Assembly: GCA_001803225.1 (NCBI GenBank)
Contig: MHBF01000005.1
Coordinates: forward strand, 1 to 59,113
Source: Lentisphaerae bacterium GWF2_44_16
Lineage (GTDB): Bacteria > Verrucomicrobiota > Lentisphaeria > Victivallales > GWF2-45-14
Length of the DNA stretch: 59,113 nt
Reading direction: 5' to 3'
Part shown: positions 43,801 through 53,328 of the stretch, piece after piece
How the letters are laid out: each line of letters starts with the position of its first letter
How positions within the stretch are numbered: position 1 is the first letter of the stretch
The notes under the pieces: model-generated
What the model saw: only the letters and a program-made list of their open reading frames with translations
Database searches by the model: none
What the model was told of the DNA's origin: nothing
Made by a program: the position numbers and the translations under genes

Positions 43801-44082
43801 AAGGCCATATTCAGGATTTCAGAAGGCCGTCCGAATGTTCTTGACGGAATGATGGAAAAAGAAATAAAATGGGTCATAAATACTCCATCCACGGGACAGG
43901 CTCCCAAGCTTGATGAAATCCAGATGCGCGCTCAGGCTATTTCCAGAGGTGTTCCGATTACGACCACCATTAACGGTTTGAGTGCCGCTGTCGAGGGCAT
44001 TAAAGCCCTGAAGGACATGGAGCGTTTTGAGATTTGCAGCATTCAGGAATACCACAGGCTGGCGCCTGTACTAAACATATAA
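40822..44082 (+). CDS. carB: Carbamoyl-phosphate synthase large subunit, copy 1
   Basis: The 1086-residue protein has the full CarB layout: two homologous ATP-grasp halves ([20 protein letters not shown] at the start, and [20 protein letters not shown] starting near residue 570) plus a C-terminal MGS-like allosteric domain (from about residue 945, [20 protein letters not shown]). It makes carbamoyl phosphate from bicarbonate, ammonia and two ATP for pyrimidines and arginine. In the allosteric domain ATRGTA is kept, but the NK of the usual VNKVHEGRP-type segment is replaced: [11 protein letters not shown]. carA is not in the window. An ftsQ-like gene follows after six bases; the other carB lies convergent to it. 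Confidence 0.96.
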   Translation: MPKREDIKKIMLIGSGPIVIGQACEFDYSGTQACKALREEGYEVVLVNSNPATIMTDPEFADRTYIEPLTKDVLHEIIRRERPDALLPTLGGQTALNLSIELFDSGILDRYRVEMIGAKADVIRRAEDRELFKKTMESIGLDLPRSASAHTYEEAKKFAEEMNTFPLVIRPGFTLGGTGGGIAYDWDEFEKIVRRGLDLSQNKEVLIEESLIGWKEFELEVMRDRKDNAVIVCTIENIDPMGIHTGDSVTVAPAQTLTDREYQKMRDASLAVMRAVGVETGGSNVQWALNPADGRMVIIEMNPRVSRSSALASKATGFPIAKIAAKLAVGYTLDEIRNDITRETPACFEPTIDYVVTKIPRFAFEKFPTADSTLTTQMKSVGETMSIGKTFKQSFQKALRSLEVGRAGFGADGKDVKYSGFTDAVLRAELKRPNCFRFFYIREAFRRGWSVEKVEKLTAIDPWFLRHMHELAAFEDEISVVGSLENLMKDKALFLQIKEYGYSDKQIAFLLKTKDIEVFKARKKLGVMPVYSLVDTCAAEFDAYTPYYYSTYGEQDECKPSDKKKIMILGGGPNRIGQGIEFDYCCVHASFALRAAGYETIMVNSNPETVSTDYDTSDKLYFEPLTFEDVVHIYEREKCDGVIVQFGGQTPLNLARSLEDFGVKIIGTSPGSIEAAEDRDTFQKLASKLNIKQPPNGIATNVEQAVKIAGRIGYPILMRPSFVLGGRAMVIVYNEKSLRRYMKEAVEASEERPVLIDHYLEEAVELDVDCISDGKTSVIGSIMEHVELAGIHSGDSACMIPTMSLEKDVLDKIRRHTFDLARDLNVCGLMNVQYAVKDSEVYILEVNPRASRTVPFVSKSIGVPLAKLAALIMVGKKLKDIGFTKELIPKFTCVKEAVFPFVRFPGIDIVLSPEMKSTGEVMGMDYSPGLAYLKTQIAAGSFLPERGGNIFLSLRDIDKKPAISLARELVELGFTIYATRGTATALYNAGVKVKAIFRISEGRPNVLDGMMEKEIKWVINTPSTGQAPKLDEIQMRAQAISRGVPITTTINGLSAAVEGIKALKDMERFEICSIQEYHRLAPVLNI

Positions 44083-44088
44083 AAGGCT

Positions 44089-44874
44089 ATGGCATCTATT
44101 TCAAAAATTTCGAAAAACAAGTATTTCAAAGCCGGCATAATATTATCGGCAATTGTTATTCTGCTTGTTTCCATTGTCCTTTCATTCTGGTTTACCTCAC
44201 GCGCGCTTTTTTCAAAAAATAAACATTTTATTCTCCGCTATGTTGCTGTTGAAAGCCCGGGATGGTGGAATGCCCATTCACAGGATGTCGCCGATATTCT
44301 CGGACTGAAAATTAACCGGACAAATCTTTTTGATGTAAAACTTAAAGAGCTCAAAACAAAACTTGAGAAAGAATCAAGTATTGAGAAAGTTACTGTTTCA
44401 AGAGTTCTTCCCGATACTTTGAAATTCGATATTATAGAAAGAATACCAAGGGCTTTTCTTGATCACAGAAAGAGCCCGTGGGTCGTCGCTTCCTCCGGCA
44501 TCGTTATGGACAGAAACTCATGCATGAATATCAATATGAGGCTTCCGGTCATAATAGAATACGGTGGCGGTCCCAATCTGAAAGCTGGAACATATCTGCC
44601 TCAGTTAAAACCGGCGATTGATCTTATAATGCTTACTCTTACGGAATTTTCCGACTTCAAGATTTCTGCTATAAGCCTGAAAAACCCTGAAGAGATTGAA
44701 TTTATTCTCCTTTACAAGGACGAAGTCAAAAAACCTTTCAGGATTGTAATGCCTTCAGACGAACTGGAAAGCAAGCTCAGTGTGCTGAAAAACGCCATTA
44801 TCAAGGCAAGGCGCAGCGGCGACACCAGAAGAATGATAAACCTCACCTACGAAGGCAATGTCATAATGCGTTGA
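44089..44874 (+). CDS. ftsQ: FtsQ-like cell-division protein
   Basis: The 261-residue protein has a short cytoplasmic N terminus, one transmembrane helix (about residues 17-37, IILSAIVILLVSIVLSFWF), a POTRA-like domain (FILRYVAVESPGWWNAHSQD, KLKELKTKLEKESSIEKVTV, SRVLPDTLKFDIIERIPRAF) and a following beta domain (SPWVVASSGIVMDRNSC) as in FtsQ/DivIB, the bitopic link of the divisome. The S-R-x-x-P-x-x-L-x-F-D-I-x-E-R-x-P-x-A pattern is typical. Being placed behind carB and away from a dcw cluster is unusual. It ends near a two-way terminator. Confidence 0.72.
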   Translation: MASISKISKNKYFKAGIILSAIVILLVSIVLSFWFTSRALFSKNKHFILRYVAVESPGWWNAHSQDVADILGLKINRTNLFDVKLKELKTKLEKESSIEKVTVSRVLPDTLKFDIIERIPRAFLDHRKSPWVVASSGIVMDRNSCMNINMRLPVIIEYGGGPNLKAGTYLPQLKPAIDLIMLTLTEFSDFKISAISLKNPEEIEFILLYKDEVKKPFRIVMPSDELESKLSVLKNAIIKARRSGDTRRMINLTYEGNVIMR

Positions 44875-44886
44875 TTTTTCAATAAG

Positions 44887-44936
44887 GGTCTTTAAATTTT
44901 CATGACCATAGGAAATGATATTCAAATTTAAAAACC
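44887..44936. terminator. Bidirectional terminator between the ftsQ-like gene and the second carB
   Basis: GGTCTTTAAATTT (44887-44899) is complementary to AAATTTAAAAACC (44924-44936) with one mismatch, giving a 13-position AT-rich stem with further TCAT/ATGA pairing inside. It lies between convergent genes. Confidence 0.5.
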
Positions 44937-44946
44937 TGACTAAGTT

Positions 44947-47900
44947 CTATGCTTTTATATCTTTGTGATATTCCTGGAGGGATTTGACCCCGCCTGTTTT
45001 TTTCCCACATGCGGCAATGCCTTCCGCCGAAGCAAGAGCTGCGGCCAGAGTGGTCATATAAGGGATGTTGTATTTTATGGCCGCTTTCCTTATATAGGAG
45101 TCATCCTGCTGGCTCTGTTTTCCGACAGGCGTATTGATTATCAGCTGAATTTGCCTGTTCATGATGTCGTCCATGAGGTTTGGCCTTCCCTCGTTGAGCT
45201 TGTTGACCCTTTCGGATTTGATGCCATGTTCGGAAAGAAACAGATGAGTTCCATTGGTGGCCTTTAATTTGAAGCCGAGCTTCGCGAATTTCTGGCAAAC
45301 CTCCAACGCTATCCCCTTTTTGTCAACAATGCTTATAAGGATTGTGCCTTCAAGGGGTAACGGCGACTGAGTAGCTTCCTGCGCTTTGTAAAATGCGAGG
45401 CCGTAAGAATCCGCAAGTCCCAGAACTTCCCCTGTTGAACGCATTTCCGGTCCGAGTAGGGGATCCACCTCGTGAAACATTTTGAATGGGAAAACAGATT
45501 CCTTAACGCCGAAATGCGGTATTTTCATTTCTTTCAGGCGGAGCTCTGGAAGTTTTTTGCCCATCATCAGTTCAGTAGCCGCACGGGCCATTGAAATATT
45601 GCAGACTTTGGAAACCAACGGGACTGTTCGGGATGCTCTGGGGTTAGCTTCCAGCACATACACTTTGCCGTCTTCTATCGCGTATTGTATGTTCATCAAT
45701 CCGACAACTTTCATTTCTTCAGCAATGTGTTTTGTATATTTGCGTATAGTTTCGAGATTTTCCTCTGGTATGCTGACGGGTGGAATGACGCATGCGGAAT
45801 CCCCTGAATGAATGCCGGCCAGCTCTATGTGTTGCATCACAGAAGGAACAAAGGCGTCTGTGCCGTCTGCCAGCGCATCGGCTTCTGCTTCCAAAGCGTC
45901 TCGAAGGAATCTGTCTATCAGAATGGGAACTCCCGGATTAATCTCGAAAGCATTGTTAACGTATTTTCTAAGCATTTCCTCATCGTATACGACTTCCATG
46001 CCACGTCCACCCAGTACATAAGATGGCCTTACCATTAGGGGATAGCCTATTTTTGCGGCAACAGCCAAAGCGTCATCCAAGGTGGAAGCCATGCCTGATT
46101 CCGGCATGGGAATGCCCATTTTTTCCATCATTTTACGGAAGAGATCCCTGTCTTCGGCGAGGGCAATGGTATCAGGAGAAGTTCCGAATATTTTTACGCC
46201 GGACGCCTCAAGTTCCGCTGCTATGTTCAACGGGGTCTGTCCTCCGAATTGAACGATAACGCCTTCCGGTTTTTCTTTTTCGTATATGCTGAGGACATCC
46301 TCGACGGTCAGAGGTTCGAAATAAAGTTTGTCGGAGGTGTCATAGTCGGTAGATACTGTCTCCGGATTGCAGTTGACCATAATTGTTTCGAAACCCTGTT
46401 CTCTGAGAGCAAAAGCCGCGTGGACACAGCAATAATCGAACTCAATTCCCTGTCCTATGCGGTTCGGGCCGCCACCCAGGATCATCACTTTTTTCTTTTT
46501 GCTTACTACTGTTTTATCAGGGGCATTGTATGTGGAGAAATAGTATGCCGCATTTTCAACACCGCTGACAGGTACGGGTTCCCAGCCTTCGACAATGCCG
46601 AGGGATTTGCGTTGTTCACGTATATCCTTTTCCTTAACATCAAGCAGCTTTGAAAGATATTTGTCGGCGAAGCCGTCTTTTTTAGCTTTGATTAAAAGCT
46701 TAGACGGAATTTTTTTACCTTTGCATTTTAAGAGCTCTTCTTCGAGTTCTACAAGTTCTTTCATCTGCTGAATGAACCAGGCCTTAATGTGTGTAAGTTT
46801 CTGAAGTTTTTCAATCTCAGCACCTTTGCGAAGAGCCTCATACATTATAAATTGCCTCTCGCTGGAGGGTTCGATTAACATATCCAGAAGTTTGTTGAGA
46901 GGAAGATGGTTGAAGTTTTTTGCAAATCCCAATCCGTAACGTCCATTTTCAAGGGATCTGATGGCTTTATGGAAAGCTTCTTTGTAGTTTTTCCCTATGC
47001 TCATGACTTCGCCGACTGCCCGCATCTGAGTGCCCAGCTTATCCTGAGCGCCCTTGAATTTCTCAAATGCCCATCTCGCGAATTTTACCACCACATAGTC
47101 ACCTGACGGAGTATATTTTTCCAGAGAGCCATCGCGCCAGTATGGAATTTCATCCATGGTAAGTCCTCCGGCCAGCCTCGCGGAAATTTGAGCAATTGGA
47201 AAACCAGTGGCCTTTGACGCAAGGGCGGAAGATCTGGATGTTCGGGGATTTATCTCTATGATCACAACGCGCCCGGTTTTCGGATCGTGCGCGAATTGTA
47301 CATTTGTACCACCGATAATTTCGATGGCCTCGGCTATTGAATAAGAATATTTCTGCAGCTTTTGCTGAAGTTCCCGACTGATGGTCAGCATAGGGGCCGT
47401 GCAGTAAGAATCGCCAGTGTGGACACCCATGGCATCGACATTTTCTATGAAACACACGGTAATTATCTGGTTTTTAGAGTCTCTGACTACTTCCAGTTCC
47501 AGTTCTTCCCAGCCCAGTACGGATTCCTCTACAAGTATCTGTCCAACCATGCTCGCAGCTATTCCACGTTTTGCTACGACCCTTAACTCCTCTACATTAT
47601 AAACAAGTCCACCTCCTGTACCGCCCATTGTGTAAGCGGGGCGGATGACTACCGGATACCCAAGTTCGGATGCGATTTTTTCGGATTCCTCAACGGTGTA
47701 TGCGGGAGCGCTTTTGGGCATGTCTATGCCAAGTTTTTCCATAGTTTTTTTAAAGGCTATCCTGTCTTCGCCACGCTCTATGGCATCGATTTGCACCCCT
47801 ATTACTTTGACATTGTATTTGTCCAATATCCCGGCCTTGAACAATTCAGAACTGAGGTTTAGGGCTGACTGGCCTCCGAGGTTTGGCAGGAGTGCGTCAG

Positions 47901-48147
47901 GGCGTTCTCTGGCGATGATCTCTTCCATCCGGCGCACATTTAACGGCTCAATGTATGTAACATCTGCCATTTCCGGGTCAGTCATTATAGTAGCTGGATT
48001 TGAGTTGACCAGCACTATTTTATATCCAAGAGCCCTTAATGCCTTGCATGCTTGGGTTCCTGAATAGTCAAATTCACAAGCCTGTCCAATGATTATTGGT
48101 CCAGACCCTATTATCATCACTTTCTTGATATCGTCGCGTTTCGGCAT
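44947..48147 (-). CDS. carB: Carbamoyl-phosphate synthase large subunit, copy 2
   Basis: The 1066-residue protein has the same two-ATP-grasp plus MGS architecture as copy 1 ([40 protein letters not shown]). Its allosteric domain keeps the residues typical of UMP/IMP/ornithine-responsive enzymes: ATNGTH and VNKLNEGRPNLMDD. The open frame extends to an ATG at 48213, but the start at 48147 (MPKRDDIKK) is chosen because AAAGGAAT stands eight bases upstream and it matches the family N terminus. It is convergent with copy 1, and about 150 bases downstream of the receiver-kinase gene on the same strand. Confidence 0.96.
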   Translation of the reverse strand: MPKRDDIKKVMIIGSGPIIIGQACEFDYSGTQACKALRALGYKIVLVNSNPATIMTDPEMADVTYIEPLNVRRMEEIIARERPDALLPNLGGQSALNLSSELFKAGILDKYNVKVIGVQIDAIERGEDRIAFKKTMEKLGIDMPKSAPAYTVEESEKIASELGYPVVIRPAYTMGGTGGGLVYNVEELRVVAKRGIAASMVGQILVEESVLGWEELELEVVRDSKNQIITVCFIENVDAMGVHTGDSYCTAPMLTISRELQQKLQKYSYSIAEAIEIIGGTNVQFAHDPKTGRVVIIEINPRTSRSSALASKATGFPIAQISARLAGGLTMDEIPYWRDGSLEKYTPSGDYVVVKFARWAFEKFKGAQDKLGTQMRAVGEVMSIGKNYKEAFHKAIRSLENGRYGLGFAKNFNHLPLNKLLDMLIEPSSERQFIMYEALRKGAEIEKLQKLTHIKAWFIQQMKELVELEEELLKCKGKKIPSKLLIKAKKDGFADKYLSKLLDVKEKDIREQRKSLGIVEGWEPVPVSGVENAAYYFSTYNAPDKTVVSKKKKVMILGGGPNRIGQGIEFDYCCVHAAFALREQGFETIMVNCNPETVSTDYDTSDKLYFEPLTVEDVLSIYEKEKPEGVIVQFGGQTPLNIAAELEASGVKIFGTSPDTIALAEDRDLFRKMMEKMGIPMPESGMASTLDDALAVAAKIGYPLMVRPSYVLGGRGMEVVYDEEMLRKYVNNAFEINPGVPILIDRFLRDALEAEADALADGTDAFVPSVMQHIELAGIHSGDSACVIPPVSIPEENLETIRKYTKHIAEEMKVVGLMNIQYAIEDGKVYVLEANPRASRTVPLVSKVCNISMARAATELMMGKKLPELRLKEMKIPHFGVKESVFPFKMFHEVDPLLGPEMRSTGEVLGLADSYGLAFYKAQEATQSPLPLEGTILISIVDKKGIALEVCQKFAKLGFKLKATNGTHLFLSEHGIKSERVNKLNEGRPNLMDDIMNRQIQLIINTPVGKQSQQDDSYIRKAAIKYNIPYMTTLAAALASAEGIAACGKKTGGVKSLQEYHKDIKA

Positions 48148-48296
48148 TGGGTTATTCCTTTTTTTCTTGACGTTGTCCGGTTGCCTGTTAAATAAATCTA
48201 TAGTAAATAGCACTGGAAAGCTCTTTTTCCAGTATTTTGGGATTTGTTGATGCGTTTATTTTTTTCAATTGAGATATCGGAGGAGACGGACATATC

Positions 48297-49625
48297 TTAT
48301 CTTGCTATGAAATTATAGGTTTTGTTGATATCCTCCAGCGATTTTATTATTTCAGTCATGGAGGCTGGGCGGTTTTCCGGGAGTTTCGCCATGCATTGCT
48401 CTATTATGAGTTTTTCAAATTCAGGGGGAAAACCAAGTCGGGTATCGCTTATTTTGCGGGGGATTTCCTCCATGTGTTTCTGGTAGAGATCCGAATTGCT
48501 TTTACCGATAAAAGGAGGCGCGCCGGTGATGAATTGGTACATGGTAACGCCGTAGGAATATATGTCGGAACTGAAAGTTGATGATTCGCCTCTGAACATT
48601 TCGGGGGCCATGTATATGGGTGTGCCGACAATGAAGCCGTCGTGGGTTATATTTGTGCCTTCGTTCATGCCTCTGGCAATGCCGAAATCCGTCAGATAGA
48701 GTCTGCCGCTTTGAAGCTCAAGCATGAGGTTTTTGAGTTTTATATCTCTGTGGACAATGCCGTTTTTATGCACTTCTTCAAGAGCTGACGCTGTCTGAAG
48801 GGCCGCCTTGAAAATTACTTTCAAATCAGGAAGCCCTCTGGTAACGATGAATTCCTCAAGGTTTATCCCGTGTATGTAATCCATGAGTATGTAGGGACAT
48901 CCATTGTAGTCGCCCATCTTGTAGAATTTTATCACGTTTGGATGTTCGAGGTCGGACATTATCCTGATTTCGTGACGGAAACGTTCCACTATTTCTTCAA
49001 AATCCAGTGCGTATCTTGTCAGCAGTTTTATGGCATAAACGCTGCTCCCGTCTTTTTCTATGACCTTGTATATTACTGATGATTTGCCCCATCCGAGACA
49101 GTCTATGATATTGAAGTCGTCTATTCTGTCGCCTATGTGAGGTATTTGGTTTCTGGTCTGTTCGGAATTAGCGTTATGGAGAAGCGAGGCCTTGAGGATG
49201 TTTTTATTATGCTTATGTATGAGCAGGTTTATTCTTGAGACCAGTTCGAGCGGGTTGAAAGGCTTTGTAAGGAAGTCATCTGCATCGGACTCTATAATTC
49301 TTTTGTGCAGATCTTCAATATCGAAGCCTGAAATGAGGATGACGATTGTTTCAGGGAATATGCTTTTTATCTGAGTGCAGAGGTCGAGGCCGTTGATGTC
49401 GGGAAGCATGATGTCCAGTACGAAAATATAGACACTTGACTGCTGTACGGTGCGTGTGCCTTCTTTGCCGGAGGCCGGCAGCTTGAGTTTTTCCAACAGT
49501 TCCTTCCCGGATTTCGCGCAGTCGATATTATTGAATTTTTCAGAAGCGAGCGCTTTCTTAACTATATCCAGTATATTTTCATCATCATCGACAATAAATA
49601 TCGGAACATCATCATGGTCAATCAT
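48297..49625 (-). CDS. Receiver domain fused to Ser/Thr protein kinase
   Basis: The 442-residue protein joins a response-regulator receiver (IFIVDDDENI, phosphoacceptor Asp71 in FVLDIMLPDINGL, LISGF, TKPFNP) to a Hanks-type kinase (about residues 165-435). The kinase has the Gly loop LGWGKSSVIYKV, catalytic Lys in YAIKLL, HRDIKLKN, DFG in LTDFGIARG and the APE in PIYMAPEMF, so it should be active. A Ser/Gly/Lys-rich insertion widens the receiver between residues about 47-62. The layout suggests that a phosphorelay controls a kinase, an uncommon cross-link. The adjacent kinase upstream could be a partner. Confidence 0.9.
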   Translation of the reverse strand: MIDHDDVPIFIVDDDENILDIVKKALASEKFNNIDCAKSGKELLEKLKLPASGKEGTRTVQQSSVYIFVLDIMLPDINGLDLCTQIKSIFPETIVILISGFDIEDLHKRIIESDADDFLTKPFNPLELVSRINLLIHKHNKNILKASLLHNANSEQTRNQIPHIGDRIDDFNIIDCLGWGKSSVIYKVIEKDGSSVYAIKLLTRYALDFEEIVERFRHEIRIMSDLEHPNVIKFYKMGDYNGCPYILMDYIHGINLEEFIVTRGLPDLKVIFKAALQTASALEEVHKNGIVHRDIKLKNLMLELQSGRLYLTDFGIARGMNEGTNITHDGFIVGTPIYMAPEMFRGESSTFSSDIYSYGVTMYQFITGAPPFIGKSNSDLYQKHMEEIPRKISDTRLGFPPEFEKLIIEQCMAKLPENRPASMTEIIKSLEDINKTYNFIAR

Positions 49626-49658
49626 CTTTTCAAGCTCCCCCTGATCGTACGGGAATGT

Positions 49659-50963
49659 TTAATAAAAACTCATATATGAAATTATGAAATTGCTTTCGTC
49701 ATCTGATATGCCAAGCTCATGTTGCTTTTTTCTCAGGATTTTTTTCTGGTTTTCAGTGATAATTTTGGCGTCATTCATGAAAAAGAAACTTTCCAACATT
49801 TCCTCAAAACTTTTTATTGTCCCGAACGGGGTCAGTTTCAACTTTTTGCGTACTTTCTCTTCTATTTCATACGCTGTGTTTTCTGAAATGCCGATTCGTT
49901 CCGCCCTTTTCAGGAGCTCTGCTCTTTCGGGGGGCGTTATAACTTTATCCGCCAGCAGTATGTGGAGTATGTCCTCAAGGATGACGGCGGGCGCGAAAGA
50001 GACTTGGGAAGACGGCAGGATGAGTTCGCTCAATTCTTCCGCGTGGGCCTGTGAAGAAAGTATTGTCAGCAAATCCTTGACGGCGCTTTCCGCGTCGGGA
50101 TATCTGTTGTCCGGCTTTTTTTCAAGCAGTGTAAATATTACCTTGTCTATTTCCCTGGGAATGTCTTTTCTGTATTTGTGCACGGAACAGGGCAGGACAT
50201 TCATAATTTTATCTCTCAAATCTTCTATTTTCAGGTTGCTGAAATCTGAGAGAAGGAGTTTTCCCGTGAGCATTCTGTAATAAATAAGCCCTGCAGAATA
50301 AAGGTCCGATCTGGCGTCTGTATCTTCCATCATCAGCTGTTCAGGCGACATGTAGAGGGGGGTGCCTATTACGGAGTCCCTTCCCGAGAATGTTTCGTCT
50401 TCTTCTTTCTCTGAAAGGTCCATAGGAAGGCGTGCTATGCCGAAGTCCGTTATTTTGGGTGTCGTACCGATGCTGAAGACGATATTCTGCGGCTTTATGT
50501 CTCTGTGTACCACCATGATGTTGTGCGCGGCGCTGAGTCCGCTTAGAATACCTAGCATAATTCTTGTGGCAAGTCTGAAGTCAAGGCAATTTTCCTTCTG
50601 AAGCATGTCATGAAGGCTGCCTCCTCCGAGGTATTCCATTATTATCAGGGCCTCATGATTAAATTCTTCAACATTGTAAACTATTACTATATTGGGGTGT
50701 GCGAGCTGTCCGGCGATTTTCGCCTCTCTCAGAAAGTGCTTCCTGAATTCCGGGTCTTTCTGATGGTCGCCGAAGAGCTGTTTTATAGCGACAAGCCTTC
50801 CTATTTTTCTGTCTTCCGCCAGATAGACGATACCGAATGCGCCTCTTCCAAGCACTCTCCGTATTCTGAAGCGTTTTTTCAGGGCCGCCGGAAGTATGGA
50901 GGATATATAATCCCTTTTATGGGAAGGGATTATTATGGTTTTCTGTGCTTCCTTTTCTTTCAT
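49659..50963 (-). CDS. Ser/Thr protein kinase with C-terminal helical repeat region
   Basis: The 434-residue protein carries a Hanks-type kinase (about residues 31-290) with LGRGAFGIVYLAED, VAIKQLF, HRDIKPQN, ITDFGIARL and PLYMSPEQL; all catalytic residues are present. Beyond it lie two similar helical units: VITPPERAELLKRAERIGIS and IITENQKKILRKKQHELGIS, each followed by an acidic helix, reminiscent of TerB-like domains. There is no transmembrane segment, so the kinase is cytoplasmic. GCAGGAAAG stands directly before the ATG. It follows holA by 11 bases and precedes the receiver-kinase gene by 33, so all are probably one operon. Confidence 0.9.
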   Translation of the reverse strand: MKEKEAQKTIIIPSHKRDYISSILPAALKKRFRIRRVLGRGAFGIVYLAEDRKIGRLVAIKQLFGDHQKDPEFRKHFLREAKIAGQLAHPNIVIVYNVEEFNHEALIIMEYLGGGSLHDMLQKENCLDFRLATRIMLGILSGLSAAHNIMVVHRDIKPQNIVFSIGTTPKITDFGIARLPMDLSEKEEDETFSGRDSVIGTPLYMSPEQLMMEDTDARSDLYSAGLIYYRMLTGKLLLSDFSNLKIEDLRDKIMNVLPCSVHKYRKDIPREIDKVIFTLLEKKPDNRYPDAESAVKDLLTILSSQAHAEELSELILPSSQVSFAPAVILEDILHILLADKVITPPERAELLKRAERIGISENTAYEIEEKVRKKLKLTPFGTIKSFEEMLESFFFMNDAKIITENQKKILRKKQHELGISDDESNFIISYMSFY

Positions 50964-50974
50964 CTTTCCTGCCG

Positions 50975-52096
50975 CTATTGTTTTGGTATTATATTGAACA
51001 CGAGCTGTTCGAGGGCCATGCGCGGATTTAACGCGCCTGAAACAAGCTGCTTGTTTGCGTCGAGTATGCTGTTGAGTGATGATTTAATTTCGTTATCGCT
51101 GAAGTTCAAAGCGCTTTCACAGAGTTTATATGCCCTGAACGGATGTGCCGATAGGAGAAAGTTGCTTTTGAATTTTTCCTTCAGTGACGGGTTTATGGAA
51201 TAAAAATAGTTCTTTCCGACATTTCCCGATATTCCCAATTCCTGTGCCGCGCTCTTCACTTTTATTATATCCTGAAAGGCCCTTATCGCGCTGAAGAGTA
51301 TGCTTATTTCGGGCCTTGATGAAGAACCTTTTTCGCTTCTTGACTGTTCAACGAGGATATTTATTGTTTCGAGGGCTTTTTTCCTGTCTTTTTCGGTAAG
51401 TGCCTGGGAAAAAGCCCACGCGAGGGCTTCGGGGGTGCGGCTGCATACGTCCTTGCAGTCATCGTAAGTGATACTTTTTTTCTCTCCGGCGTAGGCGAAA
51501 ACTTTTTCGAGTTCATTCCTGAGCCTTCCGGTATCGCTTCCCACGGTTTCAGCAAGATATTCCACTGCGACATCATCGATATCCCGGCCTTCCTCTTCGC
51601 AGATGGTCCTTATTTTCTGGTGTTGATTTTTCAGAAAATCCCTGTCGTCGAGTTTGAGCTTTTCGAAAAAATGCACTTCGGCGCTTTTGCTCAATTCTTT
51701 GTAATAGGATTTCCTCCGATCGACACCGGGGCCGTCGATTATGAGTTTTATATCCGGCGGGAGCCCTGCCTTGATGAAGTCCATAATTAGATCGAAGATG
51801 CCGACGTCTTTTTTAGTAGTGGACAGTTGAACCTTGTCGAAGAACTGGAAACTCTTAAGCCATATTATTTTTTCAGGGCTCAGGAACGGTGGCGTTTTAA
51901 GAGAGGCGTAAAGGTCTTTCAGAATGTCATCCGGAACGCTTTTGCGGTTTTCGCCGGTTCCCGATATTATTTCAAGGGCCGGATTATCTTCAACATTTTC
52001 CCCGCAGAAAAGACGCGCTATTTCACGCGCCTTGCTTTTGATGGCGAACTCGTCATCCCCGCTTATGAGAAAAAAAATTTTCGTTTCATTTTTCAT
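50975..52096 (-). CDS. holA: DNA polymerase III delta subunit
   Basis: The 373-residue product fits HolA, the clamp-loader subunit that opens the beta clamp: an N-terminal FLISGDDEFAIKSKAREI (the Y/F-L-x-x-G-x-D-x-x motif), PFLSPEKIIWLKSFQFFDKV, ELEKVFAYAGEKKSITYDDC, and a helical collar domain whose RAYKLCESALNFSDNEIKSS and LEQLVFNI close the protein. Length is within the family range (about 340). The ribosome site is weak (GAAG). It lies 63 bases after the aminopeptidase gene, with a hairpin repeat between. Confidence 0.87.
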   Translation of the reverse strand: MKNETKIFFLISGDDEFAIKSKAREIARLFCGENVEDNPALEIISGTGENRKSVPDDILKDLYASLKTPPFLSPEKIIWLKSFQFFDKVQLSTTKKDVGIFDLIMDFIKAGLPPDIKLIIDGPGVDRRKSYYKELSKSAEVHFFEKLKLDDRDFLKNQHQKIRTICEEEGRDIDDVAVEYLAETVGSDTGRLRNELEKVFAYAGEKKSITYDDCKDVCSRTPEALAWAFSQALTEKDRKKALETINILVEQSRSEKGSSSRPEISILFSAIRAFQDIIKVKSAAQELGISGNVGKNYFYSINPSLKEKFKSNFLLSAHPFRAYKLCESALNFSDNEIKSSLNSILDANKQLVSGALNPRMALEQLVFNIIPKQ

Positions 52097-52125
52097 TCAG
52101 TATTCTTCAAATTACATTTACCTCT

Positions 52126-52171
52126 CTTCGCAAACGGAGTTGAGCGAAGATTATAAAAGTCACTTCGTGAC
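52126..52171 (-). repeat. Two-hairpin repeat element at the aminopeptidase stop codon
   Basis: Read on the minus strand, GTCAC-GAA-GTGAC (52171-52159) is followed by TTTTATAAT and then CTTCGC, a 12-base loop TCAACTCCGTTT and GCGAAG (52149-52126). Total 46 bases. The aminopeptidase stop codon lies inside the first hairpin. It aligns base for base in layout with the tandem copies at 56171-56260. Confidence 0.75.
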
Positions 52172-53236
52172 CCCCGGGATAAATTTTTCTTTTCCGCTCA
52201 TTGAGGCGATGCATTCGACGAGGAGTTTAACCGCGCCTTCAACGTCTCTGATATCGCATGTTTCAACGGGCGTGTGCATGTAACGGTTCGGTATGCTTAT
52301 AAGTGCCGTCGCTACGCCGCCTCTGGACATCTGGATTTGGGCTGTGTCTGTACCGCCGCTGGCCCTGAAGCCTGGGGAGTCCTGAAATTTTATCTTGTAT
52401 TTTTTTGCGACTGCCCTGAGTTTTCTGCCGAGTACCGGATTGTTGTCTGCGTTTCTCGCTAGGATGGGGCCTTTGCCGAGAAAAACCTCCGCGAGTTGTT
52501 TTTTATCGACATTGGGTATGTCAGTGGCAAAGCCCACATCGATGGCGAAGCCTATGTGTGGGTTTATCCCGTAGGCGCTGGTTATCGCGCCGCGCAGGCC
52601 GAGTTCTTCCTGTACTGTCCCTACGCCGAAAACAGCTACATTGAGCTTTCTCGAACTCAATTCTCTAAGTGTTTCCGCAACCACGAAAGCACCTATTTTG
52701 TCATCCATCCCCTTGGACTTTATTTTATTTTTGCCCAGTTTCGCGTAATTTGATTTTACCGCGACGGGGTCGCCTATGGTTATGATTTTCTGAGCTTCTT
52801 TTTTGCTTTCCGCCCCTATGTCTATCCAGAGATCTTCGGGGTTCATCACTTTTTCTCTTTCGGACGGCTTAACTATATGGATGGGTTTTTTGCCGATTAC
52901 GCCTGGGATTCTGCCTTTTTCCGTGAGAATTTCGACTTCCGTTCCCGGCAGGGTCAGATTGTCTATTCCGCCGACGACTCTGAAATAAAGCAGGCCTTCT
53001 TCCGAAATATGCACAACCTGAAAGCCGATTTCATCGTAATGTCCTGCCAGCATGACTTTTGTTTCCGCTTTTCCGTTCAGGATACCTATGGTATTTCCTG
53101 TTACGTCCGTATACACTTTTTCCGAAAAAGACGAAAGGTATTTTCTGTACAATGCGGCTGTTTCCTCTTCAAAACCTGAAGGGCCTGAACAGTTCATCAG
53201 CTCTTCTAGAAACTTAAGACTTTTTCCCGTTAACAT
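52160..53236 (-). CDS. M42-family metal-dependent aminopeptidase
   Basis: The 358-residue enzyme belongs to the tetrahedral (TET) aminopeptidase family with two active-site metal ions. Metal ligands and catalytic residues are visible: VMLAGHYDEIGF (His and Asp), KGMDDKIGAF (bridging Asp), VGTVQEELGLRGA (catalytic Glu followed by a metal Glu), IDVGFATD (Asp) and NRYMHTPVE (His). Such enzymes are cytosolic and trim peptides; some act on sugar-linked substrates (cellulase-M-like annotation). GAGGAG stands 11 bases before the ATG. It diverges from prfB. Its last four codons lie in a hairpin repeat. Confidence 0.92.
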   Translation of the reverse strand: MLTGKSLKFLEELMNCSGPSGFEEETAALYRKYLSSFSEKVYTDVTGNTIGILNGKAETKVMLAGHYDEIGFQVVHISEEGLLYFRVVGGIDNLTLPGTEVEILTEKGRIPGVIGKKPIHIVKPSEREKVMNPEDLWIDIGAESKKEAQKIITIGDPVAVKSNYAKLGKNKIKSKGMDDKIGAFVVAETLRELSSRKLNVAVFGVGTVQEELGLRGAITSAYGINPHIGFAIDVGFATDIPNVDKKQLAEVFLGKGPILARNADNNPVLGRKLRAVAKKYKIKFQDSPGFRASGGTDTAQIQMSRGGVATALISIPNRYMHTPVETCDIRDVEGAVKLLVECIASMSGKEKFIPGVTK

Positions 53237-53328
53237 ACTTATTTATGCTCCTCTGCTTGAATTTCCATATATTAAATTCAATATATATCACAATTAAAAT
53301 ATTTACTACCTGCTTGAGGAGATTATAC

